Below, one piece after another: positions 45,322 to 57,285 of a stretch of DNA of 64,000 nt. The number at the start of each line of letters is the position of its first letter. Position 1 is the stretch's first letter. Made by a program: the position numbers and the translations under genes. This DNA is from Kitagawia praeruptora. Lineage: Eukaryota > Streptophyta > Magnoliopsida > Apiales > Apiaceae. The notes under the pieces are model-generated. The model ran no database searches. It worked only from the letters and a program-made list of their open reading frames with translations, and was not told where the DNA came from. The stretch is taken from NCBI GenBank assembly GCA_037693485.1, contig CM075346.1:48592001-48656000 (forward strand), written 5' to 3'.

Positions 45322-46211
45322 CTAGCATTTTGCCCGTACTTCGTACACGGCTTCTTATTTAATTTAAAATGATAATACCAAAAATTTAACAAATTTGATT
45401 GATTTCTTAAAACATCTTATTTAATTTAAATTGACAATACCAAAAATTTAACAAATTTGATTGATTTCTTAAAAATATATTGTATGCAATTATATAAATA
45501 ATCAATTCTTAGCAAGATATTATATACAATTATATAAGTATTTAATAAAATAATGATATGCTAAAATTTATATAAAAAAGTAGCATACAATTCTATTTTA
45601 ACAATGTTGAAAATTTATTTAATCCATCAAAATCTGCAATAAAAATAATAAATATTTTTACAAATATTGTTCTCTAATTGAAAACAATAATAAATTGTCT
45701 TCATTATTCAAATGCGGAAATAATAATTCATTCACCCCCAATGACTCCAAAACATTAAACCTCATATAATATCAAGAACATGTTATAACTATGAGACCTC
45801 ATAGTTAATATATAATGTGTAAATGTTGGAGAACAATGAGATCACATTTCAAGCAATTTTTAATTTTTTTTGTTAATTTTTTTTATGAATGGATAGAGGG
45901 TAGAATTATAAGACTTTTGTGTGAAGATGCCCCTAGCGGGGCCCTTTAAAATAGTTTGAAATGTAGCGAATATGTGTGTTCTCACTGTTCTCATTTTAAA
46001 TTTTTTTTGTTAATTTTTTTATGAATGGATAGAGGGTAGAATTATATGACTTTTTTTTGTGAAGATGCCCCTAGCGGGGCCCTTTAAAATAGCTTGAAAT
46101 GTAGTGAATATGTGTGTTCTCACTGTTCTCATTCTCACCAGAGCGTGACCATTAAACTGTATTAGTAAATTCATGTATGAAAAAACAGTGTATATATATT
46201 ATTAATATAGA
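45322..46211 (-). mobile_element. Helitron H3 (890 bp, non-autonomous)
   Basis: On the minus strand it begins TCTATATTAATAATATATATAC at 46211. It ends with a hairpin (CCGTGTACGAAGTACGGG), then AAAATGCTAG at 45322, followed by T. A precedes and T follows, as Helitrons require. There is no RepHel gene, so it is non-autonomous. It contains a 136-bp tandem duplication. Confidence 0.75.
45863..46134. repeat. 136-bp tandem duplication inside H3
   Basis: The two copies (about 45863-45998 and 45999-46134) start at a TTTTTTTGTTAA stretch and each contain GCCCCTAGCGGGGCCC and GTGTGTTCTCACTGTTCTCA. They differ at a few bases. Confidence 0.85.
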
Positions 46212-48180
46212 TTCTTTTATTAAAAATAAGTAAATTATACAATTAAATAAGCAAGCCAAAATATCAGATAAATATTCTAGTAGATTTATTGTTTATGTTC
46301 AAATTAAGGTCTTTCACCATGGGTGACTTTATTATATTAAAAATATGTTCTTATTGAAATGAATATAATAATTTGAATTTGAATATATTTTTAAACTACT
46401 TATTTTGATGGGTTGTTAATTTTTTTGTGATCAACTTAGAGGGGTAACCAAAAATAAAATTAATTGGAATACATAAACCCATTACCCACCTTATGATAAA
46501 CAATACCTATAAAATGGAAGTTGCTTATGTGGTTCAGGCTTGTTAATTACTTCAATACTTCATTAGCTTGATCATCATGTGGACCATCTTTCTTTTTATC
46601 ACTTATGTTGCTGCTATGTAGTCTATCTATAACTAACATCTTTCTTTTTATCACTTATGTTATTGCTATGTAGTCTATCTGTAACTAAACATCTCTCTCT
46701 GCTTGTAATCTATATTTATAAATGCAAACTTCTTCTTGTATTGTATTTTATTTTTAATATTTAAAATTATGTAGCTGGAGGAGAAGAGAAAGGCTGGAGG
46801 TACAATCGTAGTACTACAACATTACTGAAAATAAGTACAATATCATATTAGAATTTTTTGTTCCAATCTAAATTGGGTTGCTCCAAATGCTGTGTAATGA
46901 CAAAAAGGGGCATTAAATAAATAAAGAAGATTAAAAAAATGAAGGATAATACTGTTTACCAAAAACACAGGTCTCCGCAAGAAGCTCACTTATTCACTTT
47001 TATCTTCAAATAATGTATGATTACGAATTATAACAATCACATTTTCCATTACCTATTCTCTCTCAAAAAGCCAACTAAACTGAAAAAGGGAAAAGTTAGT
47101 GCTTTTATATTTTAATATGGAGCTCAAGTGAAAGTGCTACATATGAGATCATATATGAAGTGAAATTGAACGCGAGTAAAGAAGATATTTAGAGCATAAA
47201 AAAGAGCAATGTTACCTGACCCAGAGGGTGAGGCTTGTGACGTGGGTCTGAGCTTCTAAGTATGCTATTCCATATTCCCTTCGGAGACATCCGATAAAAA
47301 GTATGCTATTCCATAAGACCTTCTGGTACGTAGCATGTCTACCCCATGAACATTAAGTTGAACAAATCCATAAAGAACATAAACTTGCTTGAAAACAAAA
47401 TAATGTCTATAAGTATCAAACTGAGTCCCAAGATTATTTACAAATAACATGGTCCGTACTGTGTCAATGTTATTAACTGGTAATCTTTCCAACTACCTTT
47501 GTTATTACGACATGAAAAATAAAAAATTGAAAGGCCAAGCAAATATTTTAAAGGTACCTTTCTGGTGTCCTGTATATTATTATAACATCGGGTAATTCAT
47601 TAAAACTTTAATTCTTAAATTCCAAACCAAAATCAAAACCAAACAAATATTATCCTGTCTAATTTTTAATATTGTGAAATCAATAAAAACTTAACTCTTA
47701 TGGCCAAACTGAAAACTGGAACCAAACATATATGACCCATACGGAGGTCTAGTACACATACCTTAACCCTACTTCAGGGGGTTGAGATGTTAATTTGGTG
47801 AAAAACCCAGCTTTCAAATCTGAAAAGTGCAAACATGCATCAAAATCCAGCAGTGTGAAGATTTGAGCGGCTTGGACTTGAAGGTGAAAAATGACAGAGA
47901 TAGATTTGAGTAATGACAAAACGGAGAATCAAATAAATAAAGAAAGATAAAAAAATAAAGGATAATACTATAGTAGAGGTTTAGATTTGGGTCGATCCAA
48001 TTGGGTTACTCCAAATGTTGTGTAATGACAAAAAATAGTATATGTTTAGATTTGGGTCGATCCAATCTAATTTGGGTCGCTCCAAATGCTGTGTAATGGT
48101 AAAAAGGGGCATCAAAAAAATAAAGAAGATTAAGAAAATGAAGGATAATAGTATCGTTGACAGAATTCGAACCTTGAAAT
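46212..48180. other. Unassigned AT-rich block with dispersed repeat copies
   Basis: No convincing gene. Copies of an about 100-bp dispersed repeat (GGGTCGATCC..GCTCCAAATG..GAAGGATAATA) lie at about 46863-46954, 47930-48030 and 48031-48144. Between them, about 47160-47860 has a more balanced composition and a 75-codon minus-strand frame (47265-47492), which could be a captured gene fragment but matches nothing I recognise. Confidence 0.4.
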
Positions 48181-48184
48181 TTTA

Positions 48185-48500
48185 GTAAATAAATTTAATC
48201 ATGTAACATATTTAATCATTAGATCTAACAGTTCTAATTTTAAATAAAATTCTAACGGATATTATTCGTTGTATACGAATTTTTATTATATTTTGTTAGT
48301 GGTTAGAAGATATGATGTCATATTTTTTGGTATGCAATTAGTAAATAAATTTAATCATGTAATATATTTAATCATTGAATCTAACATTTCTAATTTTTAA
48401 CTAAAAATCTAACGGATATTATCCGTTGTATACGAATTTTTGTTATATTTTGTTAGTGGTTAGAAGATATGAAGTCATATTTTTGGGTATGTATTAATTA
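48185..48500. repeat. 156-bp tandem duplication with AACGGATATTATTCG core
   Basis: Two copies start at 48185 and 48341 (GTAAATAAATTTAATCATG). Each contains AACGGATATTAT.CGTTGTA followed by TACGAATTTTT and TTTTGTTAGTGGTTAGAAGA. Parts of the unit recur near 52722 and 53695. Confidence 0.85.
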
Positions 48501-48652
48501 TTGCAATATTATATTTTAAATTAAAAGTCAACGTGTTTTAATTAATAGAAAAAAAATTATTGATTGGAAAATATGATATATTAGGTATTTATAAAATGTA
48601 ATATCATCAATTATAAGTAAACATCTTTTAATTGAAAAAGACAATCAGCTAA

Positions 48653-50857
48653 TCTATACTATTATATAAATTCCGAAACATTAAAAGTTTGGTTGGTCGG
48701 TTGGTTGGTACCTGTTGAATTTACCTAATTACCCTTACTTAATTATAGATAAAATCTTTTTTTATATTTTATCTAACTAAAATTTTTGTTTTACTAATCA
48801 ATTTCCTTTTTCAGGTTAAACATGTTACCTTTAAAATTTTTGTTTTACTAATCAATTTCCTTTTTCAGGTTAAACATGTTACCTTTTCTTTTCTTTTTAA
48901 TAACTAAACAGTTTCTTTTTTCAGTTAAAATATAATATCTTTTATATTTTATCTAACTAAAAAGCATATTATAATTACTATTAACTAATTAATTTATTTT
49001 TTCATTCAAATTATCTTTTCTCTTTTCTCTAACTAAAATATCTCTTTTTCCAATTATATCACGAGTTATCTTTTAAAAATCTTCTTTTATATTTTATTTA
49101 ACTAAAATTTCTACATTACAAATCAACCTACTTTTTCAAGTTAAACGTGTTACATTTTTTTTTAATAACTAAGCAGTTTCCTTTTTCAGGTGGTACCTAT
49201 TGAATTTACCTAATTACCCTTACTTAATTATAGATAAAATCTTTTTTTGTATTTTATCTAACTAAAATTTTTGTTTTACTAATCAATTTCCTTTTTCAGG
49301 TTAAACATGTTATCTTTAAAATTTTTGCTTTACTAATCAATTTCCTTTTTCAGGTTAAGCATGTTACCTTTTCTTTTCTTTTTAATAACTAAGCAGTTTC
49401 TTTTTTCAGTTAAAATATAATATTTTTTATATTTTATCTAACTAAAAAGCATATTATAATTACTATTAACTAATTAATTAATTTTTTCGTTCAAATTATA
49501 TTTTCTCTTTTCTCTAACTAAATTATCTCTTTTTCCAATTATATCACGAGTTACCTTTTAAAAATCTTCTTTTATATTTTATTTAACTAAAATTTTTACT
49601 TTACAAATCAACCTACTTTTAAGGTTAAATGTGTTACCTTTTTTTCTAATAACTAAGCAGTTTCCTTTTTCAGGTAAAATATAATATCTTTTATATTTTA
49701 TCTAATTAAAAAAAATTATAAATACTATTAACTAATAAAAAAAAATTTCTTTTCTCTTTTCTCTAACTAGAATATTTTTTCCAATTATATAACGGGTTAC
49801 CTTTTTCAGCCAAAACAAGTTACCTTTTTTATTTTCTCTAACTAAAACCTCTCTTTTTCAAATTATATCACGGGCGATTCTATTTAATAAAAATAAAATC
49901 ATAATATTATAATGCTACTCCCTCCGTCCCGTCCATTTGTTATCGTTTCAAAATGGGGTGTCGACACGCATTTTAAGGTGGATTTTAAAGATAGTTCCAT
50001 AACTTATTTTTGAAAGTTTCTTTTTTTGTATAAAAATAGAACAATCCTATTTTTATACAAAAAAAGAAAATTTTAAAAAAAAATTATGGAACTATCCTTA
50101 AAATCCACCTTAAAATACGTGCCAAAAAGTGACAAAAAAGTGTAAACAAATGGATGGGACAGAGGGAGTATTAATTAACCGATTACCTTTTCAGCTAAAA
50201 ATAATAAAAAAAAATTCTTTTCTCTTTTCTCTAACTAAAATATATTTTCCAATTATATAACGGGTTACCTTTTCCAGCCAAAACAAGTTACCTTTTTTAT
50301 TTTCTCTAACTAAAACCTCTCTTTTTCAAATTATATCACGGGCGATTCTATTTAATAAAAATAAAATCATAATATTATAATGCTATTAATTTACCGATTA
50401 CCTTTTCAGCTAAAACCGTATCATCTTTTTTATTTTTTCCAATTAAATTCCTTTTTTTAGAAATATCACGGTAACATTAATTTCTCATTTTCTAAAAATA
50501 TTACCTGCAATTTTATAATTACTATAAACTAATCAATTACCATTTTCACCCTAAAGTATGTCATCTTTTAATTTTCACGTTATCTTTTTCTATTTTTTCA
50601 AACTAAAATCTCGCTTTTTCCAATTATATCACGGACGGTTCTATTTAATAAAATTAAATAATATACACTAAAAAATATCTCATCATATATTCAAATCATT
50701 ATTTTTAGTAATAAATAAGAATCGTTAGATCTAATAATAAGATATATTACATGATTAAATTAATTTACTAAAAATTCAAAGTTCATAATTATAATGTTAA
50801 ATAAATTTTATAACCTATCAAAAGAAACCCGTGCTTCGCACGGGTTATATAAGCTAG
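48653..50857 (+). mobile_element. Helitron H1 (2.2 kb, non-autonomous)
   Basis: It begins TCTATACTATTATATAAA after an A and ends with the hairpin CCCGTGCTTCGCACGGG, then TTATATAAGCTAG, before a T. The interior is AT-rich and repetitive, with a near-tandem duplication of about 485 bp (48721 and 49206) and a MITE at 49918. No Rep or helicase gene is seen. It shares both ends with H2. Confidence 0.82.
49918..50168. mobile_element. Stowaway-type MITE (251 bp)
   Basis: Terminal inverted repeats CTCCCTCCGTCCC and GGGACAGAGGGAG are flanked by TA duplications (49916-49917 and 50169-50170). The interior is nearly palindromic around TATAAAAATAG. A paralogous stretch at about 50385-50400 (ATAATGCTATTAATTTACCG) shows the empty site with a single TA. 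Confidence 0.93.
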
Positions 50858-50873
50858 TATTAATTAAAATCTA

Positions 50874-52406
50874 TCTATACTATTATATAAAAGCCGAAAC
50901 ATGGTTGGTTGGTACCTATTGATTTTACTAATTTACCCTTACTTAATTATAGATAAAATATTTTTTATATTTTATCTAACTAAAATTTTTGCTTTACTAA
51001 TCAATTTCCTTTTTCAGGTTAAACATGTTACCTTTTCTTTTCTTTTTACTAACTAACCAGTTTCCTTTTTCAGTTTATTAACTAATTAATTAATTTTTTC
51101 ATTCAAATTATTTTTTCTCTTTTCTCTAACTAAAATATATCTTTTTCCAATTATATCACGGGTTACCTTTTAAAAATCTTCTTTTATATTTTATTTAACT
51201 AAAATTTTTACTTTACTAATTAATCTACCTTTTCAGGTTAAACATGTTACCTTTTTTTAATAACTAAACAGTTTCCCTTTTCAAGAAAAATATAATATCT
51301 TTTACATTTTTTCTAATTAAAAAACAAATTATAATTACTTTTAACTAATAAATAAATTTTTTATCTTTTCTCTAACAAAAATATTTTTTTTTTCAATTAT
51401 ATCACTATTTAATAAAATATATTAAAAATCCGTATACATTGTTTATAATAAAAAAACATTAGTATAATCCGTAAACATGAGAATATTAAATTATATTAAA
51501 TTAAAATTAAAAAAATATTAAAAATAATGATTATATAAAAACATAATTGTAATATTAAATAAAATTAATATAATATAATAAAACAAACCTGTGCATCACA
51601 CGGGCATTGAAAATTTGTTCGTTCGATCTTTAGCACGGTCATCCTAACTATTAAAATAAATAGTAAAATAAATAATTAGTGATAATTAGTCGATTGCCTT
51701 TTTTTAATTAAAAGAGGTTTACTTTTAATTGATTGATGATATTACCTTTTAAGATATCGTATCTTCCAATCAATAATATTTCTTTCTAAATAAAACAAGT
51801 TATTTTTTATTTTAAAATATAATCTTACAATAATTAATATATACCCAAAAAAATAACACTATATCGTCTAATCACTAACACAAGATAATAGACAAATATA
51901 TACAACGAATAATGACCGTTATATTTTTAGTAAAAAATCGGAACCATTAGATCTAATGATTAGATATATTAGATTTTAAATTAATTTACTAAAATTTCAA
52001 GGTTCGAATTCTGTCAGACATAATTTTTTAAAATATTTTATAAAATAAATTTTAAACCAATAATTTTGCAATCATTAATATATACCGAAAAATATTAAAC
52101 CATTTTACTGTTAGATTTTTAGTAATTAATAAGAATCGTCAGATGTAATTATAAGATATATTTTATGATTAAAGTATTTTACTTAAAATTCAAGTTTCGA
52201 ATCCCGTCAACGACATATTTAACTTAAAATTCTATAATATTGTAAATTTTAAATCATGATTAACTAAATTTATATTAAATTATATTGAAATAATATTAAA
52301 ATAATTTTTACAAAATAATGATTATATAAAAATATAATTATATCATAAAATAAAATTTATATAACATATTAAAAGAAACCCGTGCATTGCACGGGTTATA
52401 AGCTAG
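50874..52406 (+). mobile_element. Helitron H2 (1.5 kb, non-autonomous)
   Basis: It begins TCTATACTATTATATAAAAG after an A and ends with the hairpin CCCGTGCATTGCACGGG, then TTATAAGCTAG, before T. A degraded internal hairpin (CCTGTGCATCACACGGG near 51588) suggests an older 3' end inside it. It starts only 16 bp after the end of H1, so the two may have moved as a tandem pair. Confidence 0.78.
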
Positions 52407-53732
52407 TTATCATTAATTATATTATTAATAAAAAAATGAAGGATAATAGTAGAGGTTTAGATTGGGTTGATCCAATTGGATCGCTCCAAATGCTGATTAG
52501 AGAGAAAAAAATTATTGATTGGAAGATATGATATTTTAGGTATTTATAAAAGGTAATATCATATCAATTATAAGTAAACATCTTTTAATTGAAAAAGGCA
52601 ATCGACTAATTATCATTAATTATATTATTAATAAAAAAATAAAGGATAATAGTAGAGGTTTAGATCCCCTCGGATCTCCTTTATATATTTATATAATAGT
52701 TCTAATTTTTAACTAAAAATTTAACGGATATTATTCGTTGTATACGAATTTTTATTATATTTTGTTAGTGATATTTAATTTCCACCATTAATAAAATTTA
52801 AAATTCAATTGAGTTGTATATTTAGTTTTCTCGATTAGTAAAAATTTAAAATGCAATTTAGAGAAATTGATTATTTTAATATGTTTTACTTGAAAACAGA
52901 AAATGATTAGTTATTAGGAGAAATTTTATTTATATTTAAGTAAGGGTAATTAAGTAAAAACAATAGGTACCGACCAACCAACCAAGCGACCGACCGGCGC
53001 CATATAATTGGAAAACTATAGATTTTAGCTAAAGGAAATAGAAAAGGTAACATTTTTTTTTAAAAAAATTGATTATTTTAATATGTTTTACTTGAAAAAG
53101 AAAATTGATTAGTTATTGGGAAATTGTTTATTTATAATTAAGTAAGGGCGTCATTTAATTGGAAAAAAGAGATTTTAGCTAAAGAAAATAGAAAATGTAA
53201 CATATTTTAGAAGGAAATTGATTATTTTAATATGTTTTACTTGAAAACATAAATCGATTAGTTATTAGGAGAAATTTTATTTATAATTAAGTAAGGGTAA
53301 TTAAGTAAAAACAATAGGTACCGACCGACCGACCAATCAACTAACCGACCGACCAAACTTTCAATGTTTTAAAATGCAATTTTAAAGGTAAGGATATTGA
53401 AATTGTATATTTAGTTTCCTCGATCAGTAAAAATTTAAAATGCAATTTAGATATTTACTTTACTTCATTAGTAAAGATTTTATAGGTAAAAAATAATGAA
53501 ACTATATATTTAGTTTTCTCTATTAGCAAAGTTTTAAAATGGAGTTGAGATTTTTTTAAATCATTTGAATTATTAATTCAAAAATTTGAGAAATTTAACA
53601 AAATAGAACCGAGCTATTTGACCGGCGCCACTTTACCTCCCCTCGTTTCTCCTTTATATAAGTATATAGCAGTTCTAATTTTTAACTAAAAATCTAACGG
53701 ATATTATTCGTTGTATACGAATTTTTATTATA
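52407..53732. other. Helitron-derived and unassigned AT-rich sequence
   Basis: No gene is seen. 52501-52640 is a second copy of the sequence flanking H1 and H2, without the insertion. 52930-53400 contains inverse-orientation pieces of the H1 5' region (ACCGACCGACC..). The AACGGATATTATTCG motif recurs at about 52722 and 53695. Confidence 0.5.
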
Positions 53733-53765
53733 CAAGATTAAAACCCGTGCGATGCACGAATATTT
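53733..53765 (-). mobile_element. Possible 3' end of a further minus-strand Helitron
   Basis: The minus strand reads a hairpin CGTGCATCGCACGGGTTTTA, then ATCTTG, followed by T. The terminal CTTG departs from the usual CTRR. The 5' end could not be placed. Sequence to about 57240 includes reverse-complement relatives of the H1 interior, interrupted by the foldback. Confidence 0.45.
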
Positions 53766-54121
53766 TTTTAATATTATATGAATTTTTCATTAATTTAAGT
53801 TAATTTTTTTAAAATATAAAGTTGGGAGGCTTAAATTTTTATATGATATTTGATAATAATTATATAAATGTTATCCGTGATATTTCTAGAAAATGAGGGA
53901 TTTTAGTTAGAAAATATAGAAAAAATTAGGATATTTACCAAGAATACTAGATTTAAAGTTTCTTTTTGCAAAAATACCACCTTCCTTAATAAATTGCAAT
54001 TTTACCTAAACATAGTTTCAAATTGCAAAAATACTAGGCCCATTCCTCCTCCCTCCTTCCTAGCCCAACCCACTCCCCCTCCCACCCACCCTCCCTCCCT
54101 CCAGCCCACAGTCGACTGCAG

Positions 54122-54169
<48 letters not shown>

Positions 54170-54258
54170 GGGGGCTATTTTGGTGGATTTTTGTTTGCAA
54201 CCACATTCAATCAAATTCAACTAAATTCAACTAAATGCAACCAAATGCAACTTTTTTT

Positions 54259-54295
<37 letters not shown>

Positions 54296-54489
54296 GGGGG
54301 CTATTTTGGTGGATTTTTGTTTGCAACCACATTCAATCAAATTCAACTAAATTCAACTAAATGCAACCAAATGCAACTTTTTTAAAAAAAGGTGGGGTGA
54401 TTTTGGTGGATTTGGGTTGCAAGGCCCCGCCAGGGGCAATATTCAACTAAATGATTTTGGGTTCCAAGGCCCCGCCAGGGGCAATATTC

Positions 54490-54840
54490 AACCAAATCAA
54501 CTATTTTCAACTGTTTTCAAATATTTTCAACTAGTTGCAACCATTTTCAACTACTTTCAACTAGTTGCAACTACATATTATTGGTTTGAGTGATTTTGGT
54601 TTCCAAGGCCCCGCCAGGGGCAATATTCAACCAAATCAACTATTTTCAACTGTTTTCAACTGAATGCAACTATTTTCAACTACTTTCAACTAGTTACAAC
54701 TAGTTGCAACTATTTTCAACTAGTTGCAACTATTTTCAACTACTTTCAACTAGTTACAACTAGTTGCCACTATTTTCAACTAGTTGCAACTATTTTCAAC
54801 TACTTTCAACTAGTTACAACTAGTTGCAACTACATATTAT
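54490..54840. repeat. Minisatellite of CAACTATTTT / CAACTAGTTG units
   Basis: About 10-bp units TTTTCAACTA, TTTCAACTAG and TTGCAACTA alternate in blocks within the left arm of the foldback. Higher-order copies repeat about every 60 bp. Confidence 0.85.
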
Positions 54841-54980
54841 TGGTTTGGGTGATTTTGGTGGATTTGGGTTGCAAGGCCCCGCAGGGGCATATTCAACTGA
54901 ATGCAACTGAAATCAGAAATTAAGTTGCTGATTTCAAGTTCCATTTTTCATTTGTCATTTTCGATCTCATTTTTGAACTC

Positions 54981-55037
<57 letters not shown>

Positions 55038-55042
<5 letters not shown>

Positions 55043-55189
55043 GTTCAAAAATGAGGTCGAAAATGCCAACTGACAAATGGAACTTGAAATCAGAAATTTA
55101 GTTGCATTCAGTTGCAATTAGTTGCAAATTTAGTTGAATATGCCCCTGCGGGGCCAGGAAACCTAAATCCACCAAAATATCACCCTTCT

Positions 55190-55242
<53 letters not shown>

Positions 55243-55387
55243 GTTCAAAAATGAGGTCGAAAATGACAACTGACAAATGGAACTTGAAATCAGAAATTTA
55301 GTTGCATTCAGTTGCAATTAGTTGCAAATTTAGTTGAATATGCCCCTGCGGGGCCAGGAAACCTAAATCCACCAAAATATCACCCTT

Positions 55388-55440
<53 letters not shown>

Positions 55441-55575
55441 GTTCAAAAATGAGGTCGAAAATGACAACTGACAAATGGAACTTGAAATCAGAAATTTAGT
55501 TGCATTCAGTTGCAAATTTAGTTGAATATGCCCCTGCGGGGCCAGGAAACCTAAATCCACCAAAATAGCCACCAC

Positions 55576-55578
<3 letters not shown>
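55038..55578. repeat. About 200-bp tandem repeat, three copies with AT microsatellites
   Basis: Units begin GAGTTCAAAAATGAGGTCGA at 55041, 55241 and 55439. Each contains TGCCCCTGCGGGGCCAGGAA and is preceded by an (AT)n run. The third unit ends at the poly(A) run. Confidence 0.92.
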
Positions 55579-55660
<82 letters not shown>

Positions 55661-56170
55661 CACAAAGTCGGCTGCGTGTGTTATCAGGGGGGAGGAGAGA
55701 GAAATTGGGGGAGGGGGAGAATTAGGGTTAGTATTTTTGCAATTTGAAACTTAGTTTAGTAAAATTGCAAATAGTCTTTCTTAACAAAAGTAAATGTGCA
55801 AAAATTTACTTTTTCTTATTTATTTTTCAAAAGAGCCCAAAAAATTATAGGTTTTACTTGAAAAGGGTAATCGGCTAATTATTAGTTTTTATATAATTAT
55901 TATTTTATTTCATTAAATAGAAATTGATACGTTTTAAATAAAAAATGCAATCGGTTAATTATGAATATTATAATATTATTAGTTTATTGTATTAAACAGA
56001 ACCGCCCGTGATAAAATCAGAAAAAGATAGATTTTAGTTTTAAAAAATAGAAAGGTAACGTGAAAATTAAAAAGATGGCATAATTTATGTGAAAAAGGTA
56101 ATTGATTATTTTATAGTAATTATAATTTAATTATGTTATTTTACTAAATAAAATTGCTCATAGTTTTTAG

Positions 56171-57285
56171 AAAATGAGAAATTAATGTTGCCCCTGAAAT
56201 TTCTAGAAAAAAAAAAGGAATTTAATTAGAAAAAATATAAAAGATGATACGTTTTAGTTGAAAAGGTAATCAGTTAATTATTAGTACTATAATATTATTA
56301 TTTTATTTTTATTAAATAGAATCGCCCGTGATATAATTGGAAAAAGAGAGATTTTCGTAAGAGAAGGGAAAAAAGGTAACGTGTTTGAAAAAGGTAACCG
56401 TCCATGATACAATTGGAAAAATAGAGATTTTAGTTAGAGAAAAGAGAAAAGGTAACGTATTTTGGCTCAAAAAGGTAATTAATTATTTAATACTAATTAT
56501 AATATAATTATGTTATTTTATTATACAAAATTGATCGTAGTTTTTAAAAATAAGGAAATTTTAGTTAGATAAAATGTAAAAGATATTGTATTTTACCTAA
56601 TAAGTAAATTATTTAGTTATTGAAAAATAGAAAAGGTAATGTGTTTAACCTGAAAAAGGAAATTGATTAATAAAGGAGATTTGGGTCGATCCAATCTAAA
56701 TTGGGTCGCTCCAAATATTGTGTAATGACAAAAATGAGAAATTAATGTTGCCCCTGAAATTTCTAGAAAAAAAAAAGGAATTTAATTAGAAAAAATATAA
56801 AAGATGATACGTTTTAGTTGAAAAGGTAATCAGTTAATTATTAGTACTATAATATTATTATTTTATTTTTATTAAATAGAATCGCCCGTGATATAATTGG
56901 AAAAAGAGAGATTTTCGTAAGAGAAGGGAAAAAAGGTAACGTGTTTGAAAAAGGTAGCCGTCCATGATACAATTGGAAAAATAGAGATTTTAGTTAGAGA
57001 AAAGAGAAAAGGTAACGTATTTTGGCTCAAAAAGGTAATTAATTATTTAATACTAATTATAATATAATTATGTTATTTTATTATACAAAATTGATCGTAG
57101 TTTTTAAAAATAAGGAAATTTTAGTTAGATAAAATGTAAAAAATATTGTATTTTACCTAATAAGTAAATTATTTAGTTATTGAAAAATAGAAAAGGTAAT
57201 ATGTTTAACCTGAAAAAGGAAATTGATTAATAAAGGAGATTTGGGGATTGGGTCGCTCCAAATATTGTGTAATGACAAAAAGAGA
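56171..57285. repeat. 560-bp tandem duplication
   Basis: 56171-56730 is repeated at 56731 to about 57285 with a handful of base changes and a short deletion near 57245. Both copies contain reverse-complement relatives of the Helitron H1 interior and end in the dispersed GGTCGCTCCAAAT repeat. Confidence 0.93.

Larger units (their letters stand above)
53940..55830. mobile_element. 1.9-kb foldback (long inverted repeat) element
   Basis: The left arm (about 53940-54980) and right arm (about 55038-55830) are imperfect inverse copies. TTGCAATTTTACC..TAGTTTCAAATTGCAAAAATACTA on the left matches the reverse of 55727-55775. The poly(T) run at 54124-54163 faces the poly(A) run at 55579-55657. The stem closes on an (AT)n loop at about 54983-55037. 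GGCCCCGCCAGGGGC palindromes recur in the left arm and GCCCCTGCGGGGCC in the right. No transposase is seen. It sits in Helitron-like sequence. The element class is unknown. Confidence 0.75.

Noticed and set aside
53994..54224. Frames with poly-Phe or poly-Lys (also 55363-55665)
   Set aside because: They are translations of the homopolymer runs in the foldback.
53940..55830. Centromeric or telomeric satellite
   Set aside because: There are only a few repeat units, arranged as an inverted repeat, and no telomere-type repeat is present.
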